Below are positions 18,003-28,067 of a stretch of 64,000 nt of DNA, in pieces. Position numbers and translations under genes: made by a program. The stretch covers positions 1 to 64,000 of the forward strand of contig JAFSAU010000044.1 in NCBI GenBank assembly GCA_017442155.1. The letters are read 5' to 3'. Under the pieces are notes generated by a model, which saw nothing but the letters and a program-made list of their open reading frames with translations, ran no database searches and was not told the origin of the DNA. The stretch is from Clostridia bacterium. GTDB lineage: Bacteria; Bacillota; Clostridia; UMGS1883; UMGS1540. Position 1 is the first letter of the stretch. Each line of letters opens with the position of its first letter.

Positions 18003-20072
18003 TTAGTTCTCCTTGGTTTTTCCACAGTCCCGGTTGGAGCAGTCCACAACGGTGGTCCGGCCCCGCTTCTTAGAAACCATGGGACTGCCGCATCTTGTGC
18101 AAAGGTCACCGGTAGGCTTATCCCAGAGAATTAAATCACAGTTTTCGCTGTTTTCACAAGCATAGAAAATTCTGCCCTTTTTGGAACGGCGTTCCAGCAC
18201 CTTGCCGCCGCACTTGGGGCATGAGATACCAATGTCCGTTACAATGGGCTTGGCGTTGCGACATTCGGGGAAGCCGGGACAGGCCAGGAATTTTCCGAAC
18301 CGCCCCATTTTATAAACCATCTTCCGGCCGCATTTTTCACAGATTTCGTCTGATTCCTCGTCTGTAAGGGAAACCTTTCCGATGGCGACATCGGCTTTTT
18401 CCAGGGATTCAGCAAAGGAAGGGTAAAATTCCTGCATAAGCTGTACCCAGTTTTCCATACCGTCTTCCACCTTGTCCAGCGATTCTTCCATATCGGCAGT
18501 AAATTCAACGTTGATAAGGTCGCCGAAGTGCTCAGTCATCAGATCTGTGGTGACGTAGCCCAGCTCTGTGGGCATAAACAGCTTCTTTTCCCGGACAACA
18601 TAGCCACGGTTTAAGATGGTGGTAATGGTCGGCGCGTAGGTACTCGGTCTGCCGATACCCTTTTCCTCCATGGCACGAATCAGTGCCCCTTCCGTGTAGC
18701 GGGAGGGCGGCTCCGTGAAATTCTGCTGTTTATCCAGCTCTTTCAGAGACAGACTGTCGCCGGTATGCAGAGAAGGCATAGTAGCCGACACATCTTCATT
18801 TTCTGTTTCTGCTTTATAAACAGTTTCAAAGCCGGGGAACTTCATCCGGGCAAAGGAGGCGCGGAACAGATAGCTTCCGGCGGTGATATCTGCCTGCAGT
18901 GTGTTATACACGGCATCGGCCATCTGGCTGGCCATAAACCGCTCCCAGATAAGCTTATACAGCTTGTACTGGTCCGGCGTTAAATCTTTTTTAGCGACTT
19001 CCGGCGTGATTTCCATGTGGGTGGGACGAATAGCTTCGTGAGCGTCCTGCGCGGCGGCACGGCTTTTATAAACCCGGGGCCGGGCAGGCGCATATTCCGC
19101 ACCATAGCGGTCGCGGATAAAGGAAAGTGCCGCGGCAGAGGCCTCTGCAGAAATACGGAGCGAGTCGGTACGCATATAGGTGATAAGACCCACAGTGCCG
19201 TGGCCTTCAATGTCCACGCCTTCATACAGAATCTGGGCGGCCGACATGGTTTTACGGGAAGTGAAGTTCAGCCTTCTTGCCGCTTCCTGCTGCATGGTGC
19301 TGGTGGTAAAGGGCGGCGCAGGGGATTTTTTTCGCTCGTCATACCTGGCATTGCCGACGGAGAAGCTCGCAGACTGCAGTTCGGAAAAAACAGCTTCCGC
19401 AGCCGATGCGTTGGAGATTGTCATTTTTTTACCGTTTTTACCGTGGAATTTTGCAGTAAACGTATGACCGTCGTTGGCTTTCAGATTTGCGCTGAGCGTC
19501 CAGTATTCATCCGGAATAAACTGTTCGATTTCCCGCTCCCGTTCCACAACAAGACGGGTAACAACAGATTGCACACGACCGGCAGACAGTCCTTTTTTCA
19601 CCTTGCGCCAGAGAAGAGGGCTCAGCTTGTATCCCACGATGCGGTCAATTACCCGACGCGCCTGCTGCGCATCTACAAGGTCAAGGTTGATAGGACGCGG
19701 CTCCTTGATAGCGGATTTTATAACATCCTTTGTAATTTCATTAAAAGTGATACGGCACTTTGAGTCAGGGTTCAGGCCCAGAATATATGCCAGATGCCAG
19801 GATATGGCTTCGCCCTCCCGGTCAGGGTCAGTGGCCAGATAAACATGCTCGGCCGCCTTTGCTTCCTTTTTCAGAGAGGCCAGCAGATCGCCTTTGCCGC
19901 GTATAGTAATATATCGGGGTTCAAAATTATGGTCCACGTCAATACCGAGCTGACTTTTCGGCAAATCCCGCAGATGTCCGAAGGAAGCAACGACGTTATA
20001 GTCTCTTCCAAGATATTTCTTTATGGTTTTTGCTTTTGCGGGGGATTCCACAATAATCAAATTTTTCGCCAT
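18003..20072 (-). CDS. topA: DNA topoisomerase I
   Basis: 689-aa type IA topoisomerase that removes negative supercoils. The N-terminal TOPRIM domain (LIIVESPAKAKTI start, DPDREGEAISWHL) is followed by the gate domains. The catalytic tyrosine lies in GLITYMRTDSLRIS near residue 298. The C-terminus carries three Cys4 zinc ribbons, beginning CEKCGRKMVYK, CPKCGGKVLER and CTRCGSPMVSK. It starts with ATG after AGAAAGG and is followed directly by trmFO. A possible promoter lies just upstream (TTTACA near 20133, GATACT about 16 bp later on the minus strand), but the -10 is poor. Confidence 0.96.
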   Translation of the reverse strand: MAKNLIIVESPAKAKTIKKYLGRDYNVVASFGHLRDLPKSQLGIDVDHNFEPRYITIRGKGDLLASLKKEAKAAEHVYLATDPDREGEAISWHLAYILGLNPDSKCRITFNEITKDVIKSAIKEPRPINLDLVDAQQARRVIDRIVGYKLSPLLWRKVKKGLSAGRVQSVVTRLVVEREREIEQFIPDEYWTLSANLKANDGHTFTAKFHGKNGKKMTISNASAAEAVFSELQSASFSVGNARYDERKKSPAPPFTTSTMQQEAARRLNFTSRKTMSAAQILYEGVDIEGHGTVGLITYMRTDSLRISAEASAAALSFIRDRYGAEYAPARPRVYKSRAAAQDAHEAIRPTHMEITPEVAKKDLTPDQYKLYKLIWERFMASQMADAVYNTLQADITAGSYLFRASFARMKFPGFETVYKAETENEDVSATMPSLHTGDSLSLKELDKQQNFTEPPSRYTEGALIRAMEEKGIGRPSTYAPTITTILNRGYVVREKKLFMPTELGYVTTDLMTEHFGDLINVEFTADMEESLDKVEDGMENWVQLMQEFYPSFAESLEKADVAIGKVSLTDEESDEICEKCGRKMVYKMGRFGKFLACPGFPECRNAKPIVTDIGISCPKCGGKVLERRSKKGRIFYACENSENCDLILWDKPTGDLCTRCGSPMVSKKRGRTTVVDCSNRDCGKTKEN

Positions 20073-20142
20073 GATGATTTCCTTTCTGTGTTCTTCTATT
20101 TTTTACAGTATCACAGATGAAGCCTGTTTGTAAAGAGTTTTT

Positions 20143-21975
20143 TTAATTTTTTTTCTTTTTTTCCTGAAAGTAGGCAAAAATATTTTCCGCTGTCGTACGG
20201 TCAATTCCTTTCGCGGCGGCCAGTTCCTCGGCAGAAGCGGCGCGAATGGCAGCCATAGATTTGAAGTGGGTGAGGAGTGCTTTTTTCTTAGCAGGTCCCA
20301 CACCTCGTATGCCATCCAGTTCACCGGAAAAGGTTTTTTTGCTTCGCAGATTCTTATGGTAGGAAATCGCAAAGCGGTGCGCTTCGTCCTGAATCAGGGT
20401 CACAAGCCGGAAGGGGGCAGAGCCGGGTATAAGGCTTACGGCTTTGTCAGTACGTATCAGCCCGCGGGTACGGTGCCGGTCATCCTTTACCATGCCGAGG
20501 ACAGGAATATCTATAGCCAGCCGCTCCAGTACTTCCTCTGCGGCGTGTACATGGCCGAGGCCGCCGTCCACTAAAATCAGGTCAGGCAGTGCAGAAAAGC
20601 CACTATCCTCGTCGTGATAACGAAGGAACCGGCGGGACAGCACTTCCTTCATGCAGTCGTAGTCATTGGAACCGATAATATACTTGATTTTAAAACGCTT
20701 GTATTCTGCAGGTGCTTTTTTGCCGTGTAAGAATACAACCATTGACCCTACATTTTCACTGCCCCCGGTATTGGAAATGTCGTAGGCTTCAATCCGGGCA
20801 GGCGGCATGTCCATACCGATTTCGTCAGCAAGCTCCGAAAGGGCACGGTCCCGGTTGGTTTTGCGGAGAACGTCAATTTTAAAGTTTTCCAGAGCATGGA
20901 CACAGTTTTTGGCAGCCATGTCACAAAGCTGACGGAGCTCTCCGCGCCGGGGTGTGTGCAGATGCACGGTTTTGCCACGCTTTTCCGTAAGAAATGCGGT
21001 GAGAATGCCGGCATCCGGCAGGGGAAGGGCTGTATAAATTTCCTGGGGGATCTCTACCTCCCGGCTATAGTAGGCCTGTACAAAAGAAGCCAGTGTTTCG
21101 GCGTCCTCCGGATACAGGCCGCCGCTTTCACGGTATATCCGACTACCTAAAAGCTTTCCACTGCGGATAAAAAACACAGCGAAAACAGCTAAATCCTCCT
21201 CCAGTGCCAGGGCAAAAATATCGGCATCTTTCCGGCCGCCGATAACCTTTTGCTCCTTGGCAATACGGCGGATACTGTCAATTTTATCCCGAAAAGCCGC
21301 CGCTGCCTCAAATTCGAGACGGGAGGATGCTTCCTCCATTTTTTCTTCCAGTTCCCGGATGAGCCGGGTATGCTCACCGTTCAGGAAACGGGCAATTTCC
21401 GAAAAGGTTTTTCGGTATTCATCTGCCGGAATCTGTCCTGTGCAAGGTGCACTGCACCGATGCATGGCATGGTACAGACAGGGACGGGTACGTCCGATTT
21501 CCTCCGGAAATTTTTTGGCGCAATGCTGGATGGCGAAAATCCGCCGCACCACATCCAGCGTTTCATATACCACCGCACTGGAGGGATAGGGGCCGAAGTA
21601 GAGGGCACCATCCGATTCCTTTTTTCGGGCAAGGGTAATACGAGGGTATGCATCTGCCGTAATTTTAATAAAAGGATAGCCCTTATCATCCTTTAAAAGA
21701 ATGTTATATCGGGGCTTGTGCTTTTTGATGAGATTGCTTTCCAGGCATAGGGCTTCAAACTCCGTGTCGGTGAGAATATACTCGAAGTCCTCGATTTTTT
21801 CAATCATGGCCGCCACTTTGGGAGTATGATTTGTTCCATGAAAATACTGCCGGACGCGGTTTTTCAGAATTTTAGCTTTGCCGACATAAATAATGGTGCC
21901 ACTGCTGTCTCGCATAATATATACACCAGGGGAGTCAGGCAGTGTTTTCAGTTTTACTGCAATGGTTTCATTCAT
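20143..21975 (-). CDS. uvrC: UvrABC system protein C
   Basis: 610-aa incision subunit of nucleotide excision repair. Order of domains: N-terminal GIY-YIG nuclease (GVYIMRD ... IIYVGKA, residues about 15-40), a UVR helical hairpin around residues 200-235 that binds UvrB, an RNase H-like second nuclease in the C-terminal half (IEAYDISNTGGSE, LILVDGGLGHV), and a terminal helix-hairpin-helix pair (GVGPAKKKALLTHF). Complete. Its ATG overlaps the stop of the M20 gene as ATGA, so the two are translationally coupled. Confidence 0.96.
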   Translation of the reverse strand: MNETIAVKLKTLPDSPGVYIMRDSSGTIIYVGKAKILKNRVRQYFHGTNHTPKVAAMIEKIEDFEYILTDTEFEALCLESNLIKKHKPRYNILLKDDKGYPFIKITADAYPRITLARKKESDGALYFGPYPSSAVVYETLDVVRRIFAIQHCAKKFPEEIGRTRPCLYHAMHRCSAPCTGQIPADEYRKTFSEIARFLNGEHTRLIRELEEKMEEASSRLEFEAAAAFRDKIDSIRRIAKEQKVIGGRKDADIFALALEEDLAVFAVFFIRSGKLLGSRIYRESGGLYPEDAETLASFVQAYYSREVEIPQEIYTALPLPDAGILTAFLTEKRGKTVHLHTPRRGELRQLCDMAAKNCVHALENFKIDVLRKTNRDRALSELADEIGMDMPPARIEAYDISNTGGSENVGSMVVFLHGKKAPAEYKRFKIKYIIGSNDYDCMKEVLSRRFLRYHDEDSGFSALPDLILVDGGLGHVHAAEEVLERLAIDIPVLGMVKDDRHRTRGLIRTDKAVSLIPGSAPFRLVTLIQDEAHRFAISYHKNLRSKKTFSGELDGIRGVGPAKKKALLTHFKSMAAIRAASAEELAAAKGIDRTTAENIFAYFQEKKKKN

Positions 21976-23309
21976 AGTTTGAGAAGGACACTGCCGTCAT
22001 CGTTATACAAAACGGCATTGGTCTCAGTGTCAAATGCATCAAGGTCCTTGAAAAAGGCTTCCTTGGTTTTGTAAGGCACCTCTGTTTCTGCAATAATTTT
22101 ATTCGCCCTCGCGGCATCATTTTCCAAAAGCAGGTGAAGGGTTGCAAGCTGCATTTTGGCAGAGCTTACACAGGCCAGCTCCGGGTCGGCAATCCGGTAA
22201 TCACTGCCATGGGACGTGCCTGTGGCACCGCCTGCGTACGGATGAATAGCGGGCATGATGGAGGTCATAGTACCCATATCCGTGCTACCGGTGCTGAAAG
22301 AGGTTGAAACGGTAACGTCAGGGGAAACAGACAGCATCGCTTCCCTGGCAACATCTAAAAACGGAATGCTGTTTACTGTCGGGGCCATACCGGGAATATC
22401 CGTAATGGTGAGCCGTGCGCCAAATGCGGCAGCACTGCCTGCGAAGGCACGGTTTATTTTTTTCGCCTCATGTGTAACGGCTTCAAAGGTTTTGCCGCGG
22501 ACGTAGCTTTCAACCACGGCCGTATCAGGGATTGCGCTTACAGCGGTACCGCCTTGAGAAAGAATGGGGTGAAAGCGCATAAGGTCACATTCCCGGAAGG
22601 TTTCCCGAAGTGCGTTTGCGGCAGAAAGTGCCGTGCTTGCCGCATAGAGAGCATTGACACCAAGATGGGGTGCTCCACCTGCATGAGAGGAAACGCCGTG
22701 GAAGGTAAATTTCTTATAGACAAAACCAACACCGCCGGCAATCATTTTAAAGCCGGGGGATAGGGATGTGTGTATCATCATGGCCATGTCCACATCATCG
22801 AAATAGCCGCGGTATAAAAATTCCGTCTTGCCGGAGTGATAATGAATCTTGCCAGCCCGGCGCAAACTTTCTCTGAAATCTGCCTCCAGATACTCCTCAG
22901 CCGGAACTGCGCAGAGCATGATTTTTCCGCAGAGACCGTCCAGCGCACCCGGTTCGCGGAGTGCAGCGGCAAGGCCGAAGAGAGCGGCACACTGGGCATG
23001 ATGGCCGCAGGCGTGCACGGCACCTGATACCGGGTCCGCCTCCGGATGGGTGGGACAGATGACGGAATCCAGTTCTCCGAATATGAGCACCTTAGGACCG
23101 GGACGGCCGGTGTCGATTTCCGTAAAGAAGCCGGGTACATTGCCGGCCCGGGTCAGGCGATAGCCCAGGTCTTCAAATAGGGTTTCCAGGTAAGAGGCGG
23201 TCTTATACTCTTTGTAGCCGGTTTCCGGGTTTTTCCAGATGTGCCGTTCGGCAGAAAAAATAGCATCGCGGTGGCGGTCCACCAGGGGAAAGAGTTTATT
23301 TTTGTCCAT
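21972..23309 (-). CDS. M20 family amidohydrolase/peptidase
   Basis: 445-aa zinc-dependent amidohydrolase of the M20 (AbgB/HipO-like) group. Visible: ACGHHAQCAALFGLA with the metal-binding histidine, PAEEYLEAD with the catalytic/metal glutamates, a dimerisation domain (FHGVSSHAGGAPHLGVNALYA), and the later GSTDMGTMTSIMP metal ligand region. Relatives split N-acyl amino acids or aminobenzoyl-glutamate; which substrate applies here is not visible. Start at the ATG at 23309 after AAGGAG; two codons upstream is another ATG without spacing. Coupled to uvrC by an ATGA overlap, an unusual partner. Confidence 0.88.
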   Translation of the reverse strand: MDKNKLFPLVDRHRDAIFSAERHIWKNPETGYKEYKTASYLETLFEDLGYRLTRAGNVPGFFTEIDTGRPGPKVLIFGELDSVICPTHPEADPVSGAVHACGHHAQCAALFGLAAALREPGALDGLCGKIMLCAVPAEEYLEADFRESLRRAGKIHYHSGKTEFLYRGYFDDVDMAMMIHTSLSPGFKMIAGGVGFVYKKFTFHGVSSHAGGAPHLGVNALYAASTALSAANALRETFRECDLMRFHPILSQGGTAVSAIPDTAVVESYVRGKTFEAVTHEAKKINRAFAGSAAAFGARLTITDIPGMAPTVNSIPFLDVAREAMLSVSPDVTVSTSFSTGSTDMGTMTSIMPAIHPYAGGATGTSHGSDYRIADPELACVSSAKMQLATLHLLLENDAARANKIIAETEVPYKTKEAFFKDLDAFDTETNAVLYNDDGSVLLKL

Positions 23310-23334
23310 AATAAAATCTCCTTTCATGTGTGAA

Positions 23335-23360
23335 AAAAACAGCCCCGGAAGGCTGTTTTT
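23335..23360 (-). terminator. Terminator of the HPr gene
   Basis: AAAACAGCC pairs with GGCTGTTTT around a short loop; on the minus strand the stem runs into seven T residues. It lies between the HPr stop and the M20 start. Confidence 0.85.
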
Positions 23361-23374
23361 GAAAATGCACTGCT

Positions 23375-23638
23375 TTATTCGGACACACCACTGCTAATCA
23401 GAGACGTCAATGCTGCCAAAGCTTCCGCTTCGTCAGACCCCTCTGCGCTCAGCGTAATTTCAGTTCCGCGCGTAATACCTAACGACAAAACGCCAAGAAG
23501 ACTTTTTGCGTTAACGCGGCGCGCATCCTTTTCCACCCAGATGCCGGCCTTGAATTCGTTAGCCTTCTGGATAAATAATGTGGCTGTTTTGGCGTGCAAA
23601 CCAACCTGATTGAGTACAACAACGCTTTTCGAAACCAT
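23375..23638 (-). CDS. ptsH: HPr family phosphocarrier protein
   Basis: 87-aa phosphocarrier. His15 in GLHAKTA is the phosphate acceptor from Enzyme I of the phosphotransferase system. Ser46 in NAKSLLGVLSLGI is the site used by HPr kinase for carbon catabolite control in Firmicutes. Both are present, so the protein should work in sugar transport and in CcpA signalling, and it is not a Crh. The gene stands alone, far from any ptsI in this window. The ATG follows GGGAGCG. Confidence 0.92.
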   Translation of the reverse strand: MVSKSVVVLNQVGLHAKTATLFIQKANEFKAGIWVEKDARRVNAKSLLGVLSLGITRGTEITLSAEGSDEAEALAALTSLISSGVSE

Positions 23639-23778
23639 AAATAAACGCTCCCATGGTTAAATTTTGGAATGTGTCCTTTTCAATACTGTGTATCAAAAGA
23701 AAGCAAAAGGGCTGTCTTTCGGCAAAACGCATTTTGCTTTCACTTTTCTGCGGGAATCAAACTAAAAAAGTCACGACC

Positions 23779-23796
23779 GGGCGGCAGTTGCCGCCC
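23779..23796 (-). terminator. Terminator of rpmF
   Basis: GGGCGGCA pairs with its complement around a two-base loop, followed on the minus strand by a T-run ten bases later, just after the rpmF stop. Confidence 0.55.
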
Positions 23797-23808
23797 AGAA
23801 GAAAGACC

Positions 23809-23988
23809 TTATTCAGCTACCTTTACGACCTCTCTGTTCTTATAGTAGCCGCAGGCACTGCAAATCCGATGGGGACGGATTAAAGCTTTGCACTTCGGGC
23901 ATTCAACCATGCCGGGTACAGTCAGTTTGTATGTTGCACGTCTCTTATCCCGTCTCGCTTTGGATACTTTATTCTTCGGTACTGCCAT
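23809..23988 (-). CDS. rpmF: 50S ribosomal protein L32
   Basis: 59-aa ribosomal protein. It begins MAVPKNKVSKARRDKRRA as in most L32 proteins and carries the zinc-binding cysteines CPKC and CSAC. Start at the ATG at 23988; a start three codons upstream is not conserved. It is transcribed from a consensus promoter. The yceD/DUF177 gene that usually precedes rpmF is absent here. Confidence 0.96.
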   Translation of the reverse strand: MAVPKNKVSKARRDKRRATYKLTVPGMVECPKCKALIRPHRICSACGYYKNREVVKVAE

Positions 23989-24044
23989 TTTCCACACCTC
24001 ATCTTTCCGGAGTACAATTTATACAATTCGTAGTATCACACGAT

Positions 24045-24073
24045 ATTATACCGCTTTTTGCGTACTTTGTCAA
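24045..24073 (-). promoter_or_regulatory. Consensus sigma-A promoter of rpmF
   Basis: On the minus strand a perfect TTGACA (24068-24073) and perfect TATAAT (24045-24050) are separated by 17 bp, 57 bp upstream of the rpmF start. Confidence 0.9.
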
Positions 24074-24116
24074 GGTTTTTTTTCAAAATTTCTATATTTA
24101 GGATAAAAAACCCGTA

Positions 24117-25148
24117 TCAGACCAATCGTACACCAGCGTTTCCGCGTTCCACTTTACCGATTTTATAGACAGTTTCGCCTGCATTTTCAAGGATTTTCTT
24201 TGCCTCGTCGGCCTCTGCAGGATCCACAGCAACAATCATACCGACACCCATATTGAAGGTGTTATACATTTCTGTATCAGGAATATTTCCAATATCCTTC
24301 ATCAGGGAGAAAATGGGCGGCAGGGGGTAGGAGGCCGTATCGATGACTGCGGTCATGCCCTCACCCATCATCCGGGGTACATTTTCAATAAAGCCGCCGC
24401 CGGTAATATGGCTGATGGCTTTGATTTCCACCTTTTCCATAAGGGCCAGAATGGGCTTGACATAAATCCGGGTCGGTGCCAGGAGTGCTTCGCCAAGTGT
24501 GGTCCCCAGGGATTCAATATACTCGCTGAGCGTCTGGCCCCGGCCGATATTAAAAAGCTTACGCACCAGAGAAAAACCGTTGGAATGAACGCCGGAGGAA
24601 GCAAGGCCGAGGAGCACGTCGCCCTCTTTAAGCTTTGTGCCGTCAATAATCTTTTTCTTGTCTACAATGCCTACGGCGAAGCCGGCAAGGTCATACTCAT
24701 CTACCGGATAAAAGCCAGGCATTTCGGCCGTTTCGCCGCCAATTAAAGCACAGCCGGCACTGACACAGCCATCGGCCACGCCCTTAACAATTGCGGCCAC
24801 TTTTTCCGGCTCATTTTTACCGACAGCCACATAGTCAAGGAAAAAGAGGGGGCGCGCACCGCTGCAAACAATGTCATTTACACACATGGCCACGCAGTCC
24901 TGTCCTACAGTGTCGTGCTTGTCCATGAGAAAAGCCAGCTTCAGTTTTGTGCCCACTCCGTCTGTGCCGGAAACCAGCACAGGTTCCTCCATGCCTGTAA
25001 GGTCCGGCGCAAAGAGGCCTCCAAAACCGCCGATAGGGGAAAGCACACCGGAAATATTTGTTCTTTTCACATGTTCCTTCATAAGGCGTACAGCCTCATA
25101 ACCGGCCTCAATATTTACGCCGGCAGACGTATAAGCGGTATTACTCAT
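24117..25148 (-). CDS. purM: Phosphoribosylformylglycinamidine cyclo-ligase
   Basis: 343-aa AIR synthetase, the fifth step of purine synthesis: formylglycinamidine ribonucleotide plus ATP to aminoimidazole ribonucleotide. Typical blocks are the [10 protein letters not shown] loop, [24 protein letters not shown], and [14 protein letters not shown] in the C-terminal half. I chose the ATG at 25148, which overlaps the purF stop. A GTG at 25154 and a TTG at 25157 are also in frame and closer to the GGAG, so the exact start is uncertain by three codons. Last gene of the purE-purF-purM order. Confidence 0.95.
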   Translation of the reverse strand: MSNTAYTSAGVNIEAGYEAVRLMKEHVKRTNISGVLSPIGGFGGLFAPDLTGMEEPVLVSGTDGVGTKLKLAFLMDKHDTVGQDCVAMCVNDIVCSGARPLFFLDYVAVGKNEPEKVAAIVKGVADGCVSAGCALIGGETAEMPGFYPVDEYDLAGFAVGIVDKKKIIDGTKLKEGDVLLGLASSGVHSNGFSLVRKLFNIGRGQTLSEYIESLGTTLGEALLAPTRIYVKPILALMEKVEIKAISHITGGGFIENVPRMMGEGMTAVIDTASYPLPPIFSLMKDIGNIPDTEMYNTFNMGVGMIVAVDPAEADEAKKILENAGETVYKIGKVERGNAGVRLV

Positions 25149-26568
25149 TTTCACCAATTCTCCTTTCTTGGAAGGGGCGGAGACGACGCTCCGCGGGAAT
25201 TTCTATATCATAGTTGCCGGTAAAGCAGGCATTACAGAAGCCGCGTGTTCTGTCCGGGACGAGACAGTGCAGGTCTTCTACCCGCAGGAAGGACAGAGAA
25301 TCCGCACCGAACCTCTCCCGCATTTCCTCCACAGTATACTTACAACCAATCAGCTCATCCTTCGTTCCTACATCCGTACCAAAATAACAGGGCCACAGGA
25401 AGAGGGGGGAGGAAATCCGCATGTGTACCTCGGTTGCACCGGCTTTTTTCAGCATAGTAATCAGCTTCCGGCAGGTGGTACCGCGGACAATGGAATCATC
25501 CACAATCACAACTCTCTTACCCTTTACAGTGGAGGCCAGTACGTTCAGCTTAATATCTACACTCTGTTCGCGCATGGCCTGGGAGGGCTGTATAAAGGTA
25601 CGCCCGATATAGCGGTTTTTAATCAGTCCCGTACCGTAGGGGATACCGCTTTCCTCAGCATAGCCGATGGCGGCACAGATACCGGAATCCGGTACGCCGA
25701 TAACAATATCGGCATCCACCGGGTCGGCCTTTGCCAACGCACGGCCGGCCTGTACGCGGGCTTCATAAACGCTTGTCCCTTCAATGACACTGTCGGGCCG
25801 GGCAAAATAAATATATTCGAAGATACAGAGCGCACTTCTTTCCGAACAGTTATCGCGGATGGAGCGGAGGCCTTCTTTGTCGGCTACAACCACCTCGCCG
25901 GGATCCACATCCCGTATAAATTCTGCGCCAATGGCATCCAGCGCACAGCTTTCGGACGAGAAGATGTAGCTGTTATCCTTTTTGCCGATACAAAGGGGGC
26001 GGTAACCCAACGGGTCACGGGCGGCAATTAGCTTCCTGGGACTCATAACAAGCAGAGAATAGCCGCCTTTTAAGGTGCGAAGTACCCGTACCAGCGCATC
26101 CTCAATGCAATGGGTTTTGACCCGTTCGCGTGCCAGCAGATAGTTAATAATTTCTGTGTCGCTGGTGGTCTGGAAAATGGCACCGTCGGCCTCCAGCCGT
26201 TCGCGTTCGCCAACAGAGTCGGCCAGACTGCCGTTAAAGGCGGTGGCCAGCGTTCCTTTCTTATACCGGGTTACCAGTGGCTGCGCATCCTCTCTGACTT
26301 TATCAGAACCGGAGTAGCGCACATGTCCGACAGCCGCATGTCCCTTCAGATGATTCAGAACGACTTCGTTGAACACATCAGGAACGAGACCGGTATCCTT
26401 ATGATAAATAATTACACCGTCATCATTTACCGCAATACCCGCGCTCTCTTGTCCCCGGTGCTGTAAGGCGAACAGCGCGTAATAGGTCAAATGCGCACAA
26501 TCCAGACCGCCTTCTCTGTCAAAAATGCCGAACAAGCCGCATTCTTCGTGTAATTTTCTGTCTTCCAT
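25141..26568 (-). CDS. purF: Amidophosphoribosyltransferase
   Basis: 475-aa enzyme of the first committed purine step, PRPP plus glutamine to phosphoribosylamine. A nine-residue propeptide precedes Cys10 of the Ntn glutaminase ([12 protein letters not shown]), as in the B. subtilis enzyme. The phosphoribosyltransferase domain has the PRPP loop [12 protein letters not shown]. Cysteines in the positions that hold a 4Fe-4S cluster in the B. subtilis type are present ([21 protein letters not shown]), so this is the oxygen-sensitive Fe-S form. It lies 16 bp after purE and overlaps purM. Confidence 0.96.
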   Translation of the reverse strand: MEDRKLHEECGLFGIFDREGGLDCAHLTYYALFALQHRGQESAGIAVNDDGVIIYHKDTGLVPDVFNEVVLNHLKGHAAVGHVRYSGSDKVREDAQPLVTRYKKGTLATAFNGSLADSVGERERLEADGAIFQTTSDTEIINYLLARERVKTHCIEDALVRVLRTLKGGYSLLVMSPRKLIAARDPLGYRPLCIGKKDNSYIFSSESCALDAIGAEFIRDVDPGEVVVADKEGLRSIRDNCSERSALCIFEYIYFARPDSVIEGTSVYEARVQAGRALAKADPVDADIVIGVPDSGICAAIGYAEESGIPYGTGLIKNRYIGRTFIQPSQAMREQSVDIKLNVLASTVKGKRVVIVDDSIVRGTTCRKLITMLKKAGATEVHMRISSPLFLWPCYFGTDVGTKDELIGCKYTVEEMRERFGADSLSFLRVEDLHCLVPDRTRGFCNACFTGNYDIEIPAERRLRPFQERRIGENE

Positions 26569-26584
26569 AATTTTCCCCCCTACG

Positions 26585-27085
26585 TTATATGTTTCTAAGC
26601 TCTTCCTGAAGGCGGGCGTCCTTCTCGCTTACCTCCCGGAGCATTTCAAGCTTGTGTGCTTCCAGTTTCTCGGCCACTTCGGGGTGTGACAAGGCCACAA
26701 TCTGCGCGGCGAGAATTGCCGCGTTTTCGCCGCCGTCAATGGCAACCGTGGCCACGGGGATGCCTTTGGGCATCTGCACAATGGAGAGAAGAGAGTCCAG
26801 CCCGTCCATTGTGGAGGATTTAATCGGGATGCCGATTACCGGTAATGTCGTAAAAGCGGCCAGTACGCCCGGAAGATGGGCAGCCTTCCCGGCGGCACCG
26901 ATAATTACAGAGAAACCGCGTTCTTTTGCGTTTTTGGCAAATACCGCCGCGGCATCCGGCGTACGGTGGGCGGAAATTACGCGGGCTTCCACCTCAATGC
27001 CAAATTTTTTCAGAGCCGCAATACAGGGGCGCAGTGCCGGTAAATCTGAATCGCTGCCCATAATGAGTGCTGCTTTGGGTGTCAT
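26585..27085 (-). CDS. purE: 5-(carboxyamino)imidazole ribonucleotide mutase
   Basis: 166-aa enzyme that moves the carboxyl group of N5-CAIR to carbon 4. Motifs: MGSDSDLPALRP at the N-terminus, SAHRTPDA with the catalytic histidine, and GAAGKAAHLPGVLAA. This is the class I PurE. Start at the ATG at 27085, 9 nt after AAAGGA; upstream ATG and TTG codons lie too close to the ribosome site. It follows the AEC transporter by 14 bp and precedes purF, so it is in the same transcript. Confidence 0.95.
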   Translation of the reverse strand: MTPKAALIMGSDSDLPALRPCIAALKKFGIEVEARVISAHRTPDAAAVFAKNAKERGFSVIIGAAGKAAHLPGVLAAFTTLPVIGIPIKSSTMDGLDSLLSIVQMPKGIPVATVAIDGGENAAILAAQIVALSHPEVAEKLEAHKLEMLREVSEKDARLQEELRNI

Positions 27086-27099
27086 ATTCATCCATCCTT

Positions 27100-28029
27100 T
27101 CAAATCATAAAAGTATAAACAAAGGGTAAGGTCAAAAGACTTGCCGCCGTAGTCATACAGATGGTGGTGGCGGCATATTCAGTATCCCCGCCGCATTCCT
27201 GTGCTAAAATAGCAAAAACAGACTGGCAGGGCATAGCAAGCATCAGTGCCACAACGGAAGAAACCAGCATATCGACGGGGAGGTCCAGTGCCGGAATCAG
27301 CCAGCGCATAGCGTAAAATGCCCCAAGGGGAACAAGAATCATTTTCAGCAGAATAATGGTAACGGACGAAAGACCGGCAATAACTTCCCGCAAGCGGACG
27401 GATGCCAGTGTAGCACCCAGAAAAAGCATAGACAAGACGGTGGTGGTACTGCCGACAGTAGATGCCGCCTCGTGGAGAAAGCCGGGTAACCGCAAGGAAA
27501 ACACAAACATCAATGCCCCGACAACATAAGAAAGCGTTGTCGGATTAAAAAGACGCCGGAAATCCAGCTTGCCGCCCTGGGAGCGGCTCAGAATCAGAAC
27601 ACCCAGCGTCCAGGCCGTCAGGTCATTGGCGATGGAAAAGAAGGCTGCATAAAAGACTGCCTGCTGTCCCCAGATGGCATCCAGAAGAGGATAGCCAAGA
27701 AAGATAGTGTTGCCAAATGCCGTCAGGCAGGTATGTACATCATTTCTTTTTTTATTGAATCCAAAGGGAATTGTCGAAAATTTTCCAAGCAGGAGAAGAA
27801 GAAAGATAAACAAAAGTCCGAACACAAAAACCGCAACGGCAGTATTCTGCGCCTGAACGCTTTTTTCCTGACCGGATAGGGTGGTAATCACAAGAAGGGG
27901 AAGGGTAATCCGGGTGAGAAGCTGGCTTGTAGCGGAACGGAGTCCCTTGATATAACCGGATTTTTCTGCAAGAAAGCCAACCAGCATAATGATGGCAAGT
28001 AACAGAATTTTGTCAATAATTATACGCAA
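27100..28029 (-). CDS. AEC family transporter
   Basis: About 309-aa membrane transporter of the auxin efflux carrier family, with about ten hydrophobic helices in two repeats. The first begins IIIDKILLLAIIMLVGFLAEKSG and each repeat has the helix-break glycine/proline patches. The reading frame stays open upstream to 28323, but the promoter at 28068-28096 would initiate near 28060, so starts at 28077 and above are unlikely. The TTG at 28029 gives the normal family length and follows GGGAG. Substrates of bacterial members are mostly organic acids. It is the first gene of a transcript continuing into purE-purF-purM, an uncommon neighbour. Confidence 0.8.
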   Translation of the reverse strand: MRIIIDKILLLAIIMLVGFLAEKSGYIKGLRSATSQLLTRITLPLLVITTLSGQEKSVQAQNTAVAVFVFGLLFIFLLLLLGKFSTIPFGFNKKRNDVHTCLTAFGNTIFLGYPLLDAIWGQQAVFYAAFFSIANDLTAWTLGVLILSRSQGGKLDFRRLFNPTTLSYVVGALMFVFSLRLPGFLHEAASTVGSTTTVLSMLFLGATLASVRLREVIAGLSSVTIILLKMILVPLGAFYAMRWLIPALDLPVDMLVSSVVALMLAMPCQSVFAILAQECGGDTEYAATTICMTTAASLLTLPFVYTFMI

Positions 28030-28067
28030 AGCCCACTCTTCTCCCTTCGCAAAAAAATACACAATAT

